Below are positions 31,788 to 40,119 of a stretch of DNA of 64,000 bases, one piece after another. Source of the DNA: a virus; IMG/VR virus record IMGVR_UViG_3300022910_000005, positions 16,685-80,684 of that record. One strand, given 5' to 3'. Numbering within the stretch: the first letter of the stretch is position 1; each line of letters begins with the position of its first letter. The position numbers and the translations under genes were made by a program. The notes under the pieces were generated by a model that saw only the letters and a program-made list of their open reading frames with translations, did not search any database and was not told the DNA's origin.

Positions 31788-32047
31788 GCAACGGAAAGCG
31801 TTGTGGGCGAACGGGTAAGGTCAGATTCCGGGATGACGATGAGGCGAAGGCTGCACTGAGCCGCATCAGGTCCGACCGGGGAGAGCGGCGGGCGAAGGTG
31901 CCGGTGCGCTGGTACGACGACTGCGAGTACTGCGGTGGCGTGCATCTGACCAGCCAGGAGTACCACAACGCGAACGGGACGATCTGGGAAGAGGAGGACG
32001 GCCTGCACGGGTTCCATCCGCTGCCGGACGCCGACCGGGACTACTAA
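31784..32047 (+). CDS. Treble-clef-like protein, 87 aa
   Basis: GTG 31784 in GTGA overlap. It has GKRCGRTGKVRFRDDDEAKAAL, a basic helix and WYDDCEYCGGVHLTSQEYH: CxxC plus histidines, like small zinc-finger proteins of phages. Last gene before a terminator and the secretion operon. Confidence 0.65.
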   Translation: MSNGKRCGRTGKVRFRDDDEAKAALSRIRSDRGERRAKVPVRWYDDCEYCGGVHLTSQEYHNANGTIWEEEDGLHGFHPLPDADRDY

Positions 32048-32059
32048 CTGAACGCAGCC

Positions 32060-32095
32060 GCCCGCCACCTCGTAGTAAGAGGTGGCGGGCTTCTG
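32060..32095 (+). terminator. Rho-independent-type terminator
   Basis: 12-bp perfect stem (32060-32071 with 32079-32090) followed by TTCTG. The next -35 begins 8 bases later. Confidence 0.8.
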
Positions 32096-32097
32096 CG

Positions 32098-32127
32098 TTG
32101 ACAAGCGGTTGTCAAGTCTGTTACCTT
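32098..32127 (+). promoter_or_regulatory. Promoter with operator O8 driving the T4SS operon
   Basis: TTGACAA-GCGG-TTGTCAA (32098-32115) is a perfect inverted repeat covering the -35; an 18-base spacer leads to TACCTT (32122-32127). GGAGG precedes the first ATG (32160), so this mRNA has a leader. Confidence 0.7.
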
Positions 32128-32159
32128 GATAGCAAGTTAGCAACCACGGGAGGAACCCC

Positions 32160-32453
32160 ATGAACCACCTGCACACGCTGGCCGTGCTCGCGGCTGCCCC
32201 CAACATCAGCGTCGACAAGATCAAGCAGTCGGCGCTGATGATTCTCACCGCCCTGATCTGCATCGGCCTCGCCTACATGACCCTCAAGGTCATCTGGAAG
32301 GACACCGACGACGGCGACTACAGCAGCGTCGCGAAGAAGGTGCTCACCTCGATCATCGGGATGATCCCCTTCGTCATGGCCGGATCGCTGGCCATCGCCG
32401 CCGGGTGGGCGACCGCGCTGCTGAGCCTGCTGACCGGGCTGGTCTCGAAGTGA
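32160..32453 (+). CDS. VirB2/TrbC-like small membrane protein, 97 aa
   Basis: First gene of the secretion operon. Two hydrophobic helices (about residues 28-48 and 66-95) with a short charged loop between (KVIWKDTDDGDYSSVAKK) give the size and shape of VirB2/TrbC pilin-like subunits. There is a possible short signal-like start (HLHTLAVLAAAP). Gram-positive T4SSs often have such a subunit without a known pilus. The identification rests on topology and on position before the VirB3- and VirB4-like genes. ATG with GGAGG upstream. Confidence 0.6.
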   Translation: MNHLHTLAVLAAAPNISVDKIKQSALMILTALICIGLAYMTLKVIWKDTDDGDYSSVAKKVLTSIIGMIPFVMAGSLAIAAGWATALLSLLTGLVSK

Positions 32454-33262
32454 GCCCCGTGCAGCGGAACGACGACGACGGACGCCAGATCCGGCAGCCG
32501 TGGCTGGGCGCGAAAGGCGCACGCTGGCCGATGGACTGGACCTACGACGAGTGGGCGCTCGGCCTGTTCGGGTTCATCGTCGGCGGGACGCTGATCACCT
32601 GGGTGGTCCCGGCTGCCGTCATGGCGTTCATCGTGATCCGTTCCGCTGCACGGTTCATCTCGATCCGCAACAACCCGCACGCGCCCCGCAAGACGTACCT
32701 GCTCGTCGTGGCGATGATGACGACGCTCTGCCTGATCCTGTCCGTCAACCCGATGTTCTGGCTCAAGCCGATCTTCCTGCCGTTCGCGCTGGTCGCGTCG
32801 CTGTTCATGCCCTCGCGCACCGTGAAGGCGTACGGCAAGTACGTCGGCTGGAACCGGCCGCTGTCCTACTGGATCGCCATGCCGTTCCGGATCGCCCGGG
32901 GGCCGCGCCTGGTGCCCACCGACACGATCAACCCGGCGATGCTCGGCATGGGCCTCGACCTGGAGAGCCTCGACCGCGATGACACGGCCGACCTGGTGCC
33001 CGGCCGGATCGTCACGATCCCCCGGCTGAAGGCCCCGGCCAGGAAACCTGCGCCGCAGGCGCTTGCCCCCAAGCCCGTCAAGGCGACCATCACCAGCGCA
33101 CCGAAGAAGACCGCCCGCGTCGCCCGCACCCCGCTGACCGAGCGCCGCCTCGTCGCACCGGGCGCTCCGGTCCGCCACCGCACCCGCAAGCAGAACCTGA
33201 TCTACCGCACGCCGACCGGCCTGATGGTCTTCGGCACCGAGTACCGGATGGAGAGCCGCTGA
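32450..33262 (+). CDS. VirB3/PrgI-like membrane protein, 270 aa
   Basis: GTG 32450 overlaps the preceding stop. Four hydrophobic segments lie at about residues 35-66, 84-100 and 104-120, in the place usually taken by the VirB3/PrgI-type protein directly before VirB4. The C-terminal 150 residues are cytosolic, basic and proline-alanine-rich (APARKPAPQALAPKPVKA), with conserved-looking RHRTRKQNLIYRTPTG. Stop and VirB4-like ATG share a base, so the two are co-translated. Confidence 0.6.
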   Translation: MSPVQRNDDDGRQIRQPWLGAKGARWPMDWTYDEWALGLFGFIVGGTLITWVVPAAVMAFIVIRSAARFISIRNNPHAPRKTYLLVVAMMTTLCLILSVNPMFWLKPIFLPFALVASLFMPSRTVKAYGKYVGWNRPLSYWIAMPFRIARGPRLVPTDTINPAMLGMGLDLESLDRDDTADLVPGRIVTIPRLKAPARKPAPQALAPKPVKATITSAPKKTARVARTPLTERRLVAPGAPVRHRTRKQNLIYRTPTGLMVFGTEYRMESR

Positions 33263-35949
33263 TGGGCCTGTTCGCCGCCCCCAAGAAGACGACCTGGACG
33301 ACACCGGTCCGCAAGACGATCGCTCTCGCGCCGACGGCCAAGCAGGTGGTGCGCAACCTGATCCTGCTGAAGGACGGCAGCGTGCTGGCCGGTTACCGGA
33401 TCGGCGACGCACGCTGGGACTTCACCGGCAAGGACGCGAAGATCATGCGGATGGACCAGGACGCGGACGTGTTCGCCGCGCTGGTCGGCCGGTCCTACCA
33501 CGAGCGGGTCACCACCCGCCCGCACCCGGTCGCGACCTGGGCCGGGAACCTCGACAAGCGGACGCCACGCCCGACGCCCGACATCCACACCTGCGACCTG
33601 AGCGCGGGCCTTTCCCAGGGCGACCTGCTGAACGGCCGGTGCGGCTGCGAGACGTGGGGCCGTCACCTGATCCGCCAGCAGGACGTCATCGCCCGTTCCG
33701 GCATGAACGACAAGATCGTCTTCCGCTACTTCGGCCTGACCGTGAAGGTGTCGCCGCGCACCGACCTTCGCAAGCAGATCAACGAGTTCGTGAAGACCGG
33801 CAAGGCGTCCGGCGTCGTGGCTCGGCTGATCGCCGACGAGAAGCGCGTCAGCGACATCGTGACCGGCTGGCCGGGCTCCAAGCGGATGAGCGAGTACGAG
33901 CAGGGCTGGCTGCGGGTCCGCTCGCTGTCGCCCGGCGTCATCCCCACCGGCATCCACAGCAAGGACCGGGGCGGCTGGGACGAACTGGCCCTGCCTGCCC
34001 TCGCGTCCGACACCCGGTGGGCCGAGACGCCTTTCGGCCGGACCGTGACCGTCACCTCGTTCGCCGACGGCAAGCAGGTCGAGTCGGCCGTGCGCGTGCT
34101 GACGATGGCGCGGATGGCCGACCTGAACTACCCGGAGAACGGGATGCCGCCGTGGCAGGTGCACGGCGAGTCCGTCCTGGACGCTTCCGGCCGCCCGTTC
34201 CCGGTGGAGTGGTCGGTCGTCGGCCGTCTGCGCTCCGGCGAGGAACTGGCCAAGGAGGTGGAATTCGAACTGCGGCGCGTCCAGCACGTCAAGGGCGACT
34301 ACGAGGATCACAGCGAACTGCCGCCGTCGAACGTCGGCAAGGCCATCGCCGTCGCCGTCGACACCCGCGACCAGGTCACCACCGGCCAGGCTGCTGTCGC
34401 CGCCAGGTTCCAGGGACAGATCAACGTGATCATCTCCGGCCAGGCGACCGAGAACCTCACCGCCGAGCAGGTGGTCGAGGAGCGGTGCGCCGCGTTCACC
34501 CGGATGTACGCCAACGCTGGCCTGCGGATGGACTTCACCGGCTCCGACAGCCAGTCGTTCATGCTGGCCAGCACGGTGCCCGGTGAGCCGTACGACCGGC
34601 TCGGCTTCCAGCGTCGCCTGCGGCTGCCGTTCCTGACGGCCGGGATGCCGAACGTCTCCTCGTCCGTCGGTGACGGCGTCGGCCCGTACCTGGGCCACAC
34701 CCGGGGAGCGACCCGGCGCGCGGTGCAGCACGACCCGCACTTCGCCACGGAAGGTCTGCGGACCGGCCGGGGCCAGAACATGCACGTCGTGCTCGGCACG
34801 CTCGGTGCCGGGAAGTCCGTCGTGACCGGCTCCATCGGCTACAACGCCGTCCGCCGGGGCATCCGCACGGTCATCTCCGACCCGTCCGGCCCGCTCGCGG
34901 CGCTGACGAAAATGCCGGAGATCGCGGACGTTTCGCAGGAGATCAACCTGCTGAACGGCGCGCGGGGCATCCTGTCCCCGGCCGCACTGATCCGCGACCC
35001 GCTGCTGACCGAGTACGACGAGCCCGGCCAGTTCGCGGAGGCCCTGGGCCAGGCGGCGGCCGAGCGGCGGGACCTGATGGTCGACATGGCCAAGCGCTGC
35101 CTGCCGGACTACCTGATGAAGGACCAGGCCGAAGCCCGCACGGAGGCGGCCCTGCGCCTGGCCGCTCGCCAGCACGCCGAGACGCGGGACGGCTGGAAGC
35201 AGACCGACACCATGTGGGACCTGATGCGTCCGCTGAAGGACAGCACCGACGACTGGGCGAAGGCCGTCCACGGTGCGCTGACGGACGCCTCCACCGCTCC
35301 GCTGCTGCGCCTCATGTTCCCGGAGCCGGGCGCTCCCGGCAGCATCGGGCACTACGACAAGACGCTCACGGTGATCACTACCCCTGGCATCGTGCGGGCC
35401 GTGGACGGCACGCCGCGCAAGGACTGGAACCCGCTGGAGGTCGGGGCCGACGTGGTGCTGCGCCTGGTCGGACTGTTCACCGACCGGCTGATCTACTCGA
35501 AGACCCGCAGCGAACGCTGCATCGCGATCTTCGACGAGGCCGAGTCGCTGACGGACTTCGGGCCGGGCCGGTCCATGCTGTCCCGGCTGGGCCGCGACCA
35601 CTCCAAGTGGAACATCGCCGTCTACCTGGCCGTGAAAAGCATCAACCCGCAGATGCTTTCGGGGGAGTTGAAGAACTTCCTCGCCAGCGTGTTCGTCGGC
35701 CGGATGGCATCGCGCGAACCGGCCGAGGCCGCGCTGGAACTGCTGGGGCTGACCGACAAGCGGTACGCGCAGGTGCTCATGGGCCTGTCCACGTACGTGC
35801 CCGGCGAGTTCGTCCACGCCGACGTGGCCGGGAACGTGGGGATGCTGAAGGTCGACGTGGACTACCACCCGGCCCTGAAGGACGCACTGCTGACCGACCC
35901 GACTCCGGAAGGCTCCGGCCACTGGACCCTTGAAGAGGAGATCGCCTGA
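33262..35949 (+). CDS. virB4: VirB4/TraC-like T4SS ATPase, 895 aa
   Basis: The energy-supplying ATPase expected in every conjugative T4SS. The N-terminal half (1-480) is the divergent VirB4 domain, including a region of transport substrates for membrane partners. The C-terminal half is a RecA-like ATPase: Walker A GTLGAGKS (512-519), a VISDPSGP strand, Walker B IAIFDEAESL (D758, E759) and GRDHSKWNIAVYLAVKS with a final arginine-rich GRMASREPAE region. Length is at the upper end for the family. The ATPase would act at the inner membrane with the VirB3- and VirB6-like neighbours. Coupling to the flanking genes is by single-base stop/start overlaps. Confidence 0.85.
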   Translation: MGLFAAPKKTTWTTPVRKTIALAPTAKQVVRNLILLKDGSVLAGYRIGDARWDFTGKDAKIMRMDQDADVFAALVGRSYHERVTTRPHPVATWAGNLDKRTPRPTPDIHTCDLSAGLSQGDLLNGRCGCETWGRHLIRQQDVIARSGMNDKIVFRYFGLTVKVSPRTDLRKQINEFVKTGKASGVVARLIADEKRVSDIVTGWPGSKRMSEYEQGWLRVRSLSPGVIPTGIHSKDRGGWDELALPALASDTRWAETPFGRTVTVTSFADGKQVESAVRVLTMARMADLNYPENGMPPWQVHGESVLDASGRPFPVEWSVVGRLRSGEELAKEVEFELRRVQHVKGDYEDHSELPPSNVGKAIAVAVDTRDQVTTGQAAVAARFQGQINVIISGQATENLTAEQVVEERCAAFTRMYANAGLRMDFTGSDSQSFMLASTVPGEPYDRLGFQRRLRLPFLTAGMPNVSSSVGDGVGPYLGHTRGATRRAVQHDPHFATEGLRTGRGQNMHVVLGTLGAGKSVVTGSIGYNAVRRGIRTVISDPSGPLAALTKMPEIADVSQEINLLNGARGILSPAALIRDPLLTEYDEPGQFAEALGQAAAERRDLMVDMAKRCLPDYLMKDQAEARTEAALRLAARQHAETRDGWKQTDTMWDLMRPLKDSTDDWAKAVHGALTDASTAPLLRLMFPEPGAPGSIGHYDKTLTVITTPGIVRAVDGTPRKDWNPLEVGADVVLRLVGLFTDRLIYSKTRSERCIAIFDEAESLTDFGPGRSMLSRLGRDHSKWNIAVYLAVKSINPQMLSGELKNFLASVFVGRMASREPAEAALELLGLTDKRYAQVLMGLSTYVPGEFVHADVAGNVGMLKVDVDYHPALKDALLTDPTPEGSGHWTLEEEIA

Positions 35950-37745
35950 TGTTGAAGGGTTTTCACCGCTACGTGCGGCTGGCCCAGTTATCGGTGGTGC
36001 TGATGCTGGTGGCGTTCGCACTGATCATCCACGCCGCCTCGGCCCACGCTTCCGCCCCGGCCGGGATCGACGTGCCGGGCGTGGAGGTATGCCCGAAGGA
36101 GGCACCGTTCGCGCAGACGCCGGAGTCCGGGCTGGCCGGGCTTCTCGGTGAGCGTCCGCTGAAGATCACCACCGACAACTCCCCCGATCACATCTGGACG
36201 ACGGGCGGCTTCGCTGGCCTCCAGTCGAACACCTACGACCTCGGCTGTGGCATGAACCCCGGCAACTGGGTGAAAATCACCAGCGCGCACACCGGTTCGT
36301 CGATGAGCAACTTCTTCCTGTCGGCCGGGGACTCGATGGTGTCGCTGACGGACTCGATCGACCGGCGGGCGTGGCAGCCGCAGTGGCTGCTGTCGTTCCT
36401 GGACGACTTCATGTTCCGGGTGACGGGGATGACGAACACGCTCATCCTGCTGCCGTTCCTGGGCCTGGCGCTGGCGCTGGTCGGAGTGATCCTCGTCTGG
36501 AAGTCCAACGATGGTGACTATGCCGCTGCCGCAACGAGTGTCGGCTGGATCTTCATCGTCCTTGCCATCACGTCGCTGCTGGTGACGACGCCGCTGATCG
36601 TCGCGAAGTTCGGCACGAGCGTCGGCTCCACGTCGGTCGCGGTGCTGAACGGCGGCGCGAACGCCTCCGACGCCGTCACCAACCAGGTGGTCAAGAACGT
36701 CGAGTACCAGGGCTGGCTGCGTCGCAACTTCGGCCCGTCGGACACGGAGGTCGGCAAGAAGTACGGGCCGGAACTGCTGGCGGCCAGCCGGGTTTCGTGG
36801 GCGGAACTGGACAAGGTCAACGCCCTGCCCGCCGACAAGCAGTCGCAGGCGCGTTCCGATCTGACGGACGCGAAGGCGAAGAAGTTCAAGGACATCGCCG
36901 CGAAGGTGAAGGACGAAGACCCGACGGCCTACAAGTACCTGACCGGTGAGATCATCGGCACCCAGGAGAGCATCGTCGAGGTGATCTTCCTGTTCATGGC
37001 GTGCGCGCTGCGGATGATGGTGGCGATCCTGATGATCGCCTGCGTGATCAGCCTGGCCCTGATCAGCATCCTGTGGGTGCTGCTGACGCCGGTCCTCATC
37101 CAGCCGCCGTTCAAGATGCTGGACGGGCGCACACTCGGCACCGGCCTGCTGAACGGTTCGATGCGCGCCCTGCTGTACGTCGGCGAAGCGGCGCTCGGCG
37201 CATGGCTTTACGGCTTCTTCCTCCAGGCGTGCATGGCCCCGGGCCTGAACCTCTGGTGGTCGCTGCTGCTGCTGACGATCGGCACGCTGATCGCCTGGTT
37301 CATGATCGGCCCGTTCGGCAAGTTGATGGCGATCCTGTCGCTGGGCCGGGCCGACACCGGAGCCTCCTACGTCGGCAAGGCCGTGAAGGGCGCGCTGATG
37401 GCCTGGGGCGGCGGCCTGATCGCCGGGCTGGCGGCGGCGAAGTCGGTCAACGATCACGAGGACGAGGAGCGGGCGGCGGCCCCAGAGCGGCTGTCTGAGA
37501 CGATCCAGCAGCCGCAGGTCGTGCACGCCACCGTCTACAACCCGTGGGAGCACCAGATGGACGACACGGTGCGCACCGAGCACTTCCCCGACGCAGACCG
37601 GACGCTGCCGACCGGCGGCACCCCGGAACTGCCGATGTACCGGCGCGGTGCCGAACCGGCCCCGCCGCCGGACGAGACCGCCAGCCCGTACGCCACGTAC
37701 GAGCGGGAAAGTTCTTCTGATGACAACGAGGGAGCGCACCTGTGA
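35949..37745 (+). CDS. VirB6/TrbL-like polytopic membrane protein, 598 aa
   Basis: An N-terminal signal-like segment (residues 11-33, AHASA-type end) is followed by an extracytoplasmic region with two cysteines (EVCPKEAP, LGCGMNPG). Helices follow at about 160-182, 193-215, 350-380 and 400-460, typical of the VirB6/TrbL channel subunit. The C-terminal 130 residues are cytosolic and proline-rich. A helical charged segment (250-340) lies between the two helix groups. Follows VirB4, as in Gram-positive conjugation operons. Family assignment rests on topology, length and context. Confidence 0.7.
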   Translation: MLKGFHRYVRLAQLSVVLMLVAFALIIHAASAHASAPAGIDVPGVEVCPKEAPFAQTPESGLAGLLGERPLKITTDNSPDHIWTTGGFAGLQSNTYDLGCGMNPGNWVKITSAHTGSSMSNFFLSAGDSMVSLTDSIDRRAWQPQWLLSFLDDFMFRVTGMTNTLILLPFLGLALALVGVILVWKSNDGDYAAAATSVGWIFIVLAITSLLVTTPLIVAKFGTSVGSTSVAVLNGGANASDAVTNQVVKNVEYQGWLRRNFGPSDTEVGKKYGPELLAASRVSWAELDKVNALPADKQSQARSDLTDAKAKKFKDIAAKVKDEDPTAYKYLTGEIIGTQESIVEVIFLFMACALRMMVAILMIACVISLALISILWVLLTPVLIQPPFKMLDGRTLGTGLLNGSMRALLYVGEAALGAWLYGFFLQACMAPGLNLWWSLLLLTIGTLIAWFMIGPFGKLMAILSLGRADTGASYVGKAVKGALMAWGGGLIAGLAAAKSVNDHEDEERAAAPERLSETIQQPQVVHATVYNPWEHQMDDTVRTEHFPDADRTLPTGGTPELPMYRRGAEPAPPPDETASPYATYERESSSDDNEGAHL

Positions 37746-38239
37746 TCACCTGGATGTTCCAGAGCCCCGACCGGCTGAAGCGGGTGGCGATCACCTTCGC
37801 GCTGACCTGCGTGACGCTGACGATCCTGCTGACGATCGTCCGGGTCCACGACCTGGCTTCCCACCGGCCGACCGCCGAGCCGACCTACGGGGCCACCACG
37901 GAATCGACCGCTACCGGCCTGCTGCCGCCGTCTCCCAGCCCCGAACCGGCTCCGGCGACCACGGAGTACGGACCGGCCACGCCGATCGCCCTGGAGGCCG
38001 CTCAGGCGTTCCTCCAGGGGGACCGGAGCCGGTTCGCTGAACTGGCCCAGCCGGACGTCGTCGAGTCCGCCAACGAAGCGCCCACGCCCGGCGGGCAGAT
38101 CACCGCGCCCGGCCGCGTCCTGCTCGGCGGGCCGACCCAGCAGAAGATCCTGGTGCCGACCAGCGAAGGCGACCTGACCCTCACCATGATCGTCATCGAC
38201 GGGGCCTGGAAGGTCGCCGGGATGGAGTACGCGAAGTGA
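37742..38239 (+). CDS. VirB8/TcpC-like membrane-anchored protein, 165 aa
   Basis: One membrane helix (residues 16-33) is followed by a 45-residue proline/threonine linker and an outer domain of about 90 residues (IALEAAQAFLQGDRSRFAEL, then QKILVPTSEGDLTLTMIVIDGAWKVAGM). The helix-then-strands order fits the NTF2-like fold of VirB8/TcpC/ConB. It is shorter than most VirB8 proteins, so one domain at most is present. GTG 37742 in a GTGA overlap. Confidence 0.6.
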   Translation: MITWMFQSPDRLKRVAITFALTCVTLTILLTIVRVHDLASHRPTAEPTYGATTESTATGLLPPSPSPEPAPATTEYGPATPIALEAAQAFLQGDRSRFAELAQPDVVESANEAPTPGGQITAPGRVLLGGPTQQKILVPTSEGDLTLTMIVIDGAWKVAGMEYAK

Positions 38240-38367
38240 GCCGGTCGCAGCGGAGGATAGAACTGGACCTGAAGTACGGAATTGTCACCATGATGATCGT
38301 CGAGGCGGCCTGCTTCGCCGTTCCGTTCTGGCTGCTGGTTGCGCTCGTCCGGTGGTGGGCGGCGTGA
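38236..38367 (+). CDS. Single-span membrane microprotein in the T4SS operon, 43 aa
   Basis: GTGA overlaps at both ends. The N-terminus is basic (SRSQRRIELDLKYG), followed by one hydrophobic helix of about 22 residues with a W-W end (VALVRWWAA). Such microproteins often stabilise membrane complexes. Not recognised. Confidence 0.65.
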   Translation: MSRSQRRIELDLKYGIVTMMIVEAACFAVPFWLLVALVRWWAA

Positions 38368-38564
38368 GCAACTGGGTGCCGCCGCACATTCCGATCCGGG
38401 ACCATCCCGGGCCGCCCCGCTGCTGGATGTGCAACCGGCGGCTGCGCTGGTGGCAGATGACCACCTGCCGGACCTGCTCGCCGCACTTCCACGACTTCAT
38501 GTGGCTGCACAACCACATGGGCCGCAACACGTTCGCCCCACCCGACCGATGGAGGAACCGATGA
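38364..38564 (+). CDS. Two-CxxC zinc-ribbon protein in the T4SS operon, 66 aa
   Basis: GTG 38364 in GTGA overlap. PPRCWMCNRRLRWWQMTTCRTCSPHFH supplies two CxxC pairs 13 residues apart plus histidines, a compact zinc ribbon with a basic, W-rich face. Cytosolic; a DNA- or protein-binding helper of the transfer system is possible. Confidence 0.65.
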   Translation: MSNWVPPHIPIRDHPGPPRCWMCNRRLRWWQMTTCRTCSPHFHDFMWLHNHMGRNTFAPPDRWRNR

Positions 38565-39544
38565 AGATCTGGATCGCTGCGGGCGCAGCCAGCCTGGCCG
38601 GGCTCGTCGCGGTTCCGCTCGCCATCACCAGTCTGATGTTCGGCCCACCGCCGCTGCCCGCGCTCAGCATCGCCACCCAAGAGGTCTCCTCCTGCACGGT
38701 GCAGATCCCGGCCAGCGCGCGCACGGCCGGAGCACTGTCGGCCGAGCAGGTCGCGAAATATGCGTACGCGGCCGGTTTCCGTGGGCAGGACATCAACATC
38801 GCCGTGGCCGTGGCCCGCGCCGAGTCCGGCTGGCGGCCGACCGCAACCCTGCTGAACACCAACGGCAGCACCGACCACGGCCTGTTCCAGATCAACTCGA
38901 TCCACGCGGCGATCCTCGCGGAAGGGAACTGGGCTGACCCGGCCGACAACGCGAAGATGGCGTTCAAGGTCTGGACGCAGGCGGGCGGCAAATGGTCCCC
39001 GTGGGTGACGTACTGGCGCGGCACCTACAAGCAGTACCTGACGGACGTCGACCCGAAACCCACCTGCACCACACCGAAGTCGACCGGCCCGTGCAAGAAG
39101 GTGAGCGGTGAGTTCTCCAACGGGCTCATCCCGGCCAGCGCGCTCTGCACCCTGTGGACCAACCGCCACCACCGCCTGCGGGCCGACGCCGCCAACTCGT
39201 TCGACGCGATGAGCCGGGCGTACATGGCGAAATTCGGTGTGCGGCTGTGCCTTACGGACTCCTACCGGCCGCTGTCCGTGCAGATCGACCTGAAGCGGCG
39301 GAAGGGTTTCCTAGCCGCGAAGCCCGGCACGTCCAACCACGGCTGGGGTCTGGCTGTCGATCTGTGCGCTCGCGGCAGCCAGGAGAACCCGCAGCCGTGG
39401 AACCGTGGCACCGAGGACGACGTGTGGCTGCACCAGAACGCACCGAAGTTCGGCTGGGTCCACCCCGGCTGGGCTGAGCCGTCCGGCTCGAAACCCGAAC
39501 CCTGGCACTGGGGTTACAACCTCGACAAGGAGCACGCACCGTGA
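38561..39544 (+). CDS. Two-domain wall hydrolase: SLT transglycosylase + VanY-like peptidase, 327 aa
   Basis: Local cell-wall remodelling enzyme of the T4SS, comparable in role to the two-domain hydrolase CwlT of ICEBs1 and TcpG of pCW3. An N-terminal signal anchor (residues 4-26) exports it. Domain 1 (58-165) is a goose-lysozyme/SLT transglycosylase with E88 in VARAESGW and GLFQIN. Domain 2 (195-325) is a VanY-type D,D-carboxypeptidase with the complete zinc motif SxHxxGxAxD (H260, D267) and EPWHW. The pairing with a peptidase instead of NlpC/P60 is distinctive. It is separate from the lytic amidase at 40120, which lacks a signal anchor. ATG overlaps the previous stop. Confidence 0.8.
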   Translation: MKIWIAAGAASLAGLVAVPLAITSLMFGPPPLPALSIATQEVSSCTVQIPASARTAGALSAEQVAKYAYAAGFRGQDINIAVAVARAESGWRPTATLLNTNGSTDHGLFQINSIHAAILAEGNWADPADNAKMAFKVWTQAGGKWSPWVTYWRGTYKQYLTDVDPKPTCTTPKSTGPCKKVSGEFSNGLIPASALCTLWTNRHHRLRADAANSFDAMSRAYMAKFGVRLCLTDSYRPLSVQIDLKRRKGFLAAKPGTSNHGWGLAVDLCARGSQENPQPWNRGTEDDVWLHQNAPKFGWVHPGWAEPSGSKPEPWHWGYNLDKEHAP

Positions 39545-39789
39545 GCGATCCGCTTGACCTTCTGGGTGTTGCCGCCATGCGAAAACTACGGGCCCAGCAG
39601 GAACTTGCCGCAGCGAACGCCTCCCTGGCAGCCGCCCTGCGACTCATGGCAGCCCGGCCTGGCGAACCGAAGTGCAGGGTCGGGCAGCACGCACGGGCCT
39701 ACCTCGGCCTGCATGGATTCGGACCAGAAGAGATGACGGCGCTCGGTATTTCGGACAGCAGTGTCAGGAACATGCTCGACGCGGGGTAG
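39541..39789 (+). CDS. Helical protein at the end of the T4SS operon, 82 aa
   Basis: GTG 39541 overlaps the hydrolase stop. The first 50 residues are an alanine-rich helix (RKLRAQQELAAANASLAAAL), then CRVGQHARAYLGLHGFGPEEMTALGIS with a helix-turn-helix-like end (DSSVRNMLDAG). It might be a small DNA-binding protein. The terminator follows 8 bases after the stop. Confidence 0.65.
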   Translation: MSDPLDLLGVAAMRKLRAQQELAAANASLAAALRLMAARPGEPKCRVGQHARAYLGLHGFGPEEMTALGISDSSVRNMLDAG

Positions 39790-39797
39790 GCAGCGAA

Positions 39798-39830
39798 AAG
39801 CCCGGCCAGGCAACCGCCCGGCCGGGCTTC
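39798..39830. terminator. Bidirectional terminator between T4SS and lysis genes
   Basis: 10-bp perfect stem (39798-39807 with 39820-39829). Plus-strand T4SS transcripts and minus-strand structural transcripts converge here. The core 31 bases are identical to the terminator at 918-948. Confidence 0.8.
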
Positions 39831-39859
39831 GTCGTGTTCGCGACCTGCCAGACGAAGGA

Positions 39860-40102
39860 TCAGACGTCAGACAGCGTGCTGGCCGAGTCCGGGTTGCCGA
39901 CCTGCTTGGCCACGAACACCTTGACGGAGTTCAGACCGGCCAGGATGATCGGGGCCGACCAGATCGGCAGATCGAGGGAGTCGATCGACAGCAGGACGGA
40001 CGTCACGACACCGTAGGACGTGGTCCAGAAGATCCGCTCCAGGGCGTCCTTCATGAACTTCGGCTGACGGTACCGGGGGACGGCCGGGGTTTCGTTGGTC
40101 AC
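39860..40102 (-). CDS. Phage holin (r1t-like), 80 aa
   Basis: Directly downstream of the endolysin in the same operon. Two hydrophobic segments (about 27-45 and 48-65) with WTTSYGVVTSVLLSI and LAGLNSVKVFVAKQVGNPDSAST, the pattern of r1t-type holins of Gram-positive phages. Holins open the membrane so that the amidase reaches the wall. GTG start with AGGAG 7 bases upstream. Confidence 0.75.
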   Translation of the reverse strand: MTNETPAVPRYRQPKFMKDALERIFWTTSYGVVTSVLLSIDSLDLPIWSAPIILAGLNSVKVFVAKQVGNPDSASTLSDV

Positions 40103-40119
40103 TGGTTTTCTCCTGAGGG

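Noticed and set aside
33202-36021. 939-codon open frame opposite the VirB4-like gene
   Set aside because: Its translation is the arginine/histidine/valine-rich shadow of high-GC coding DNA on the other strand, which has clear ATPase motifs.
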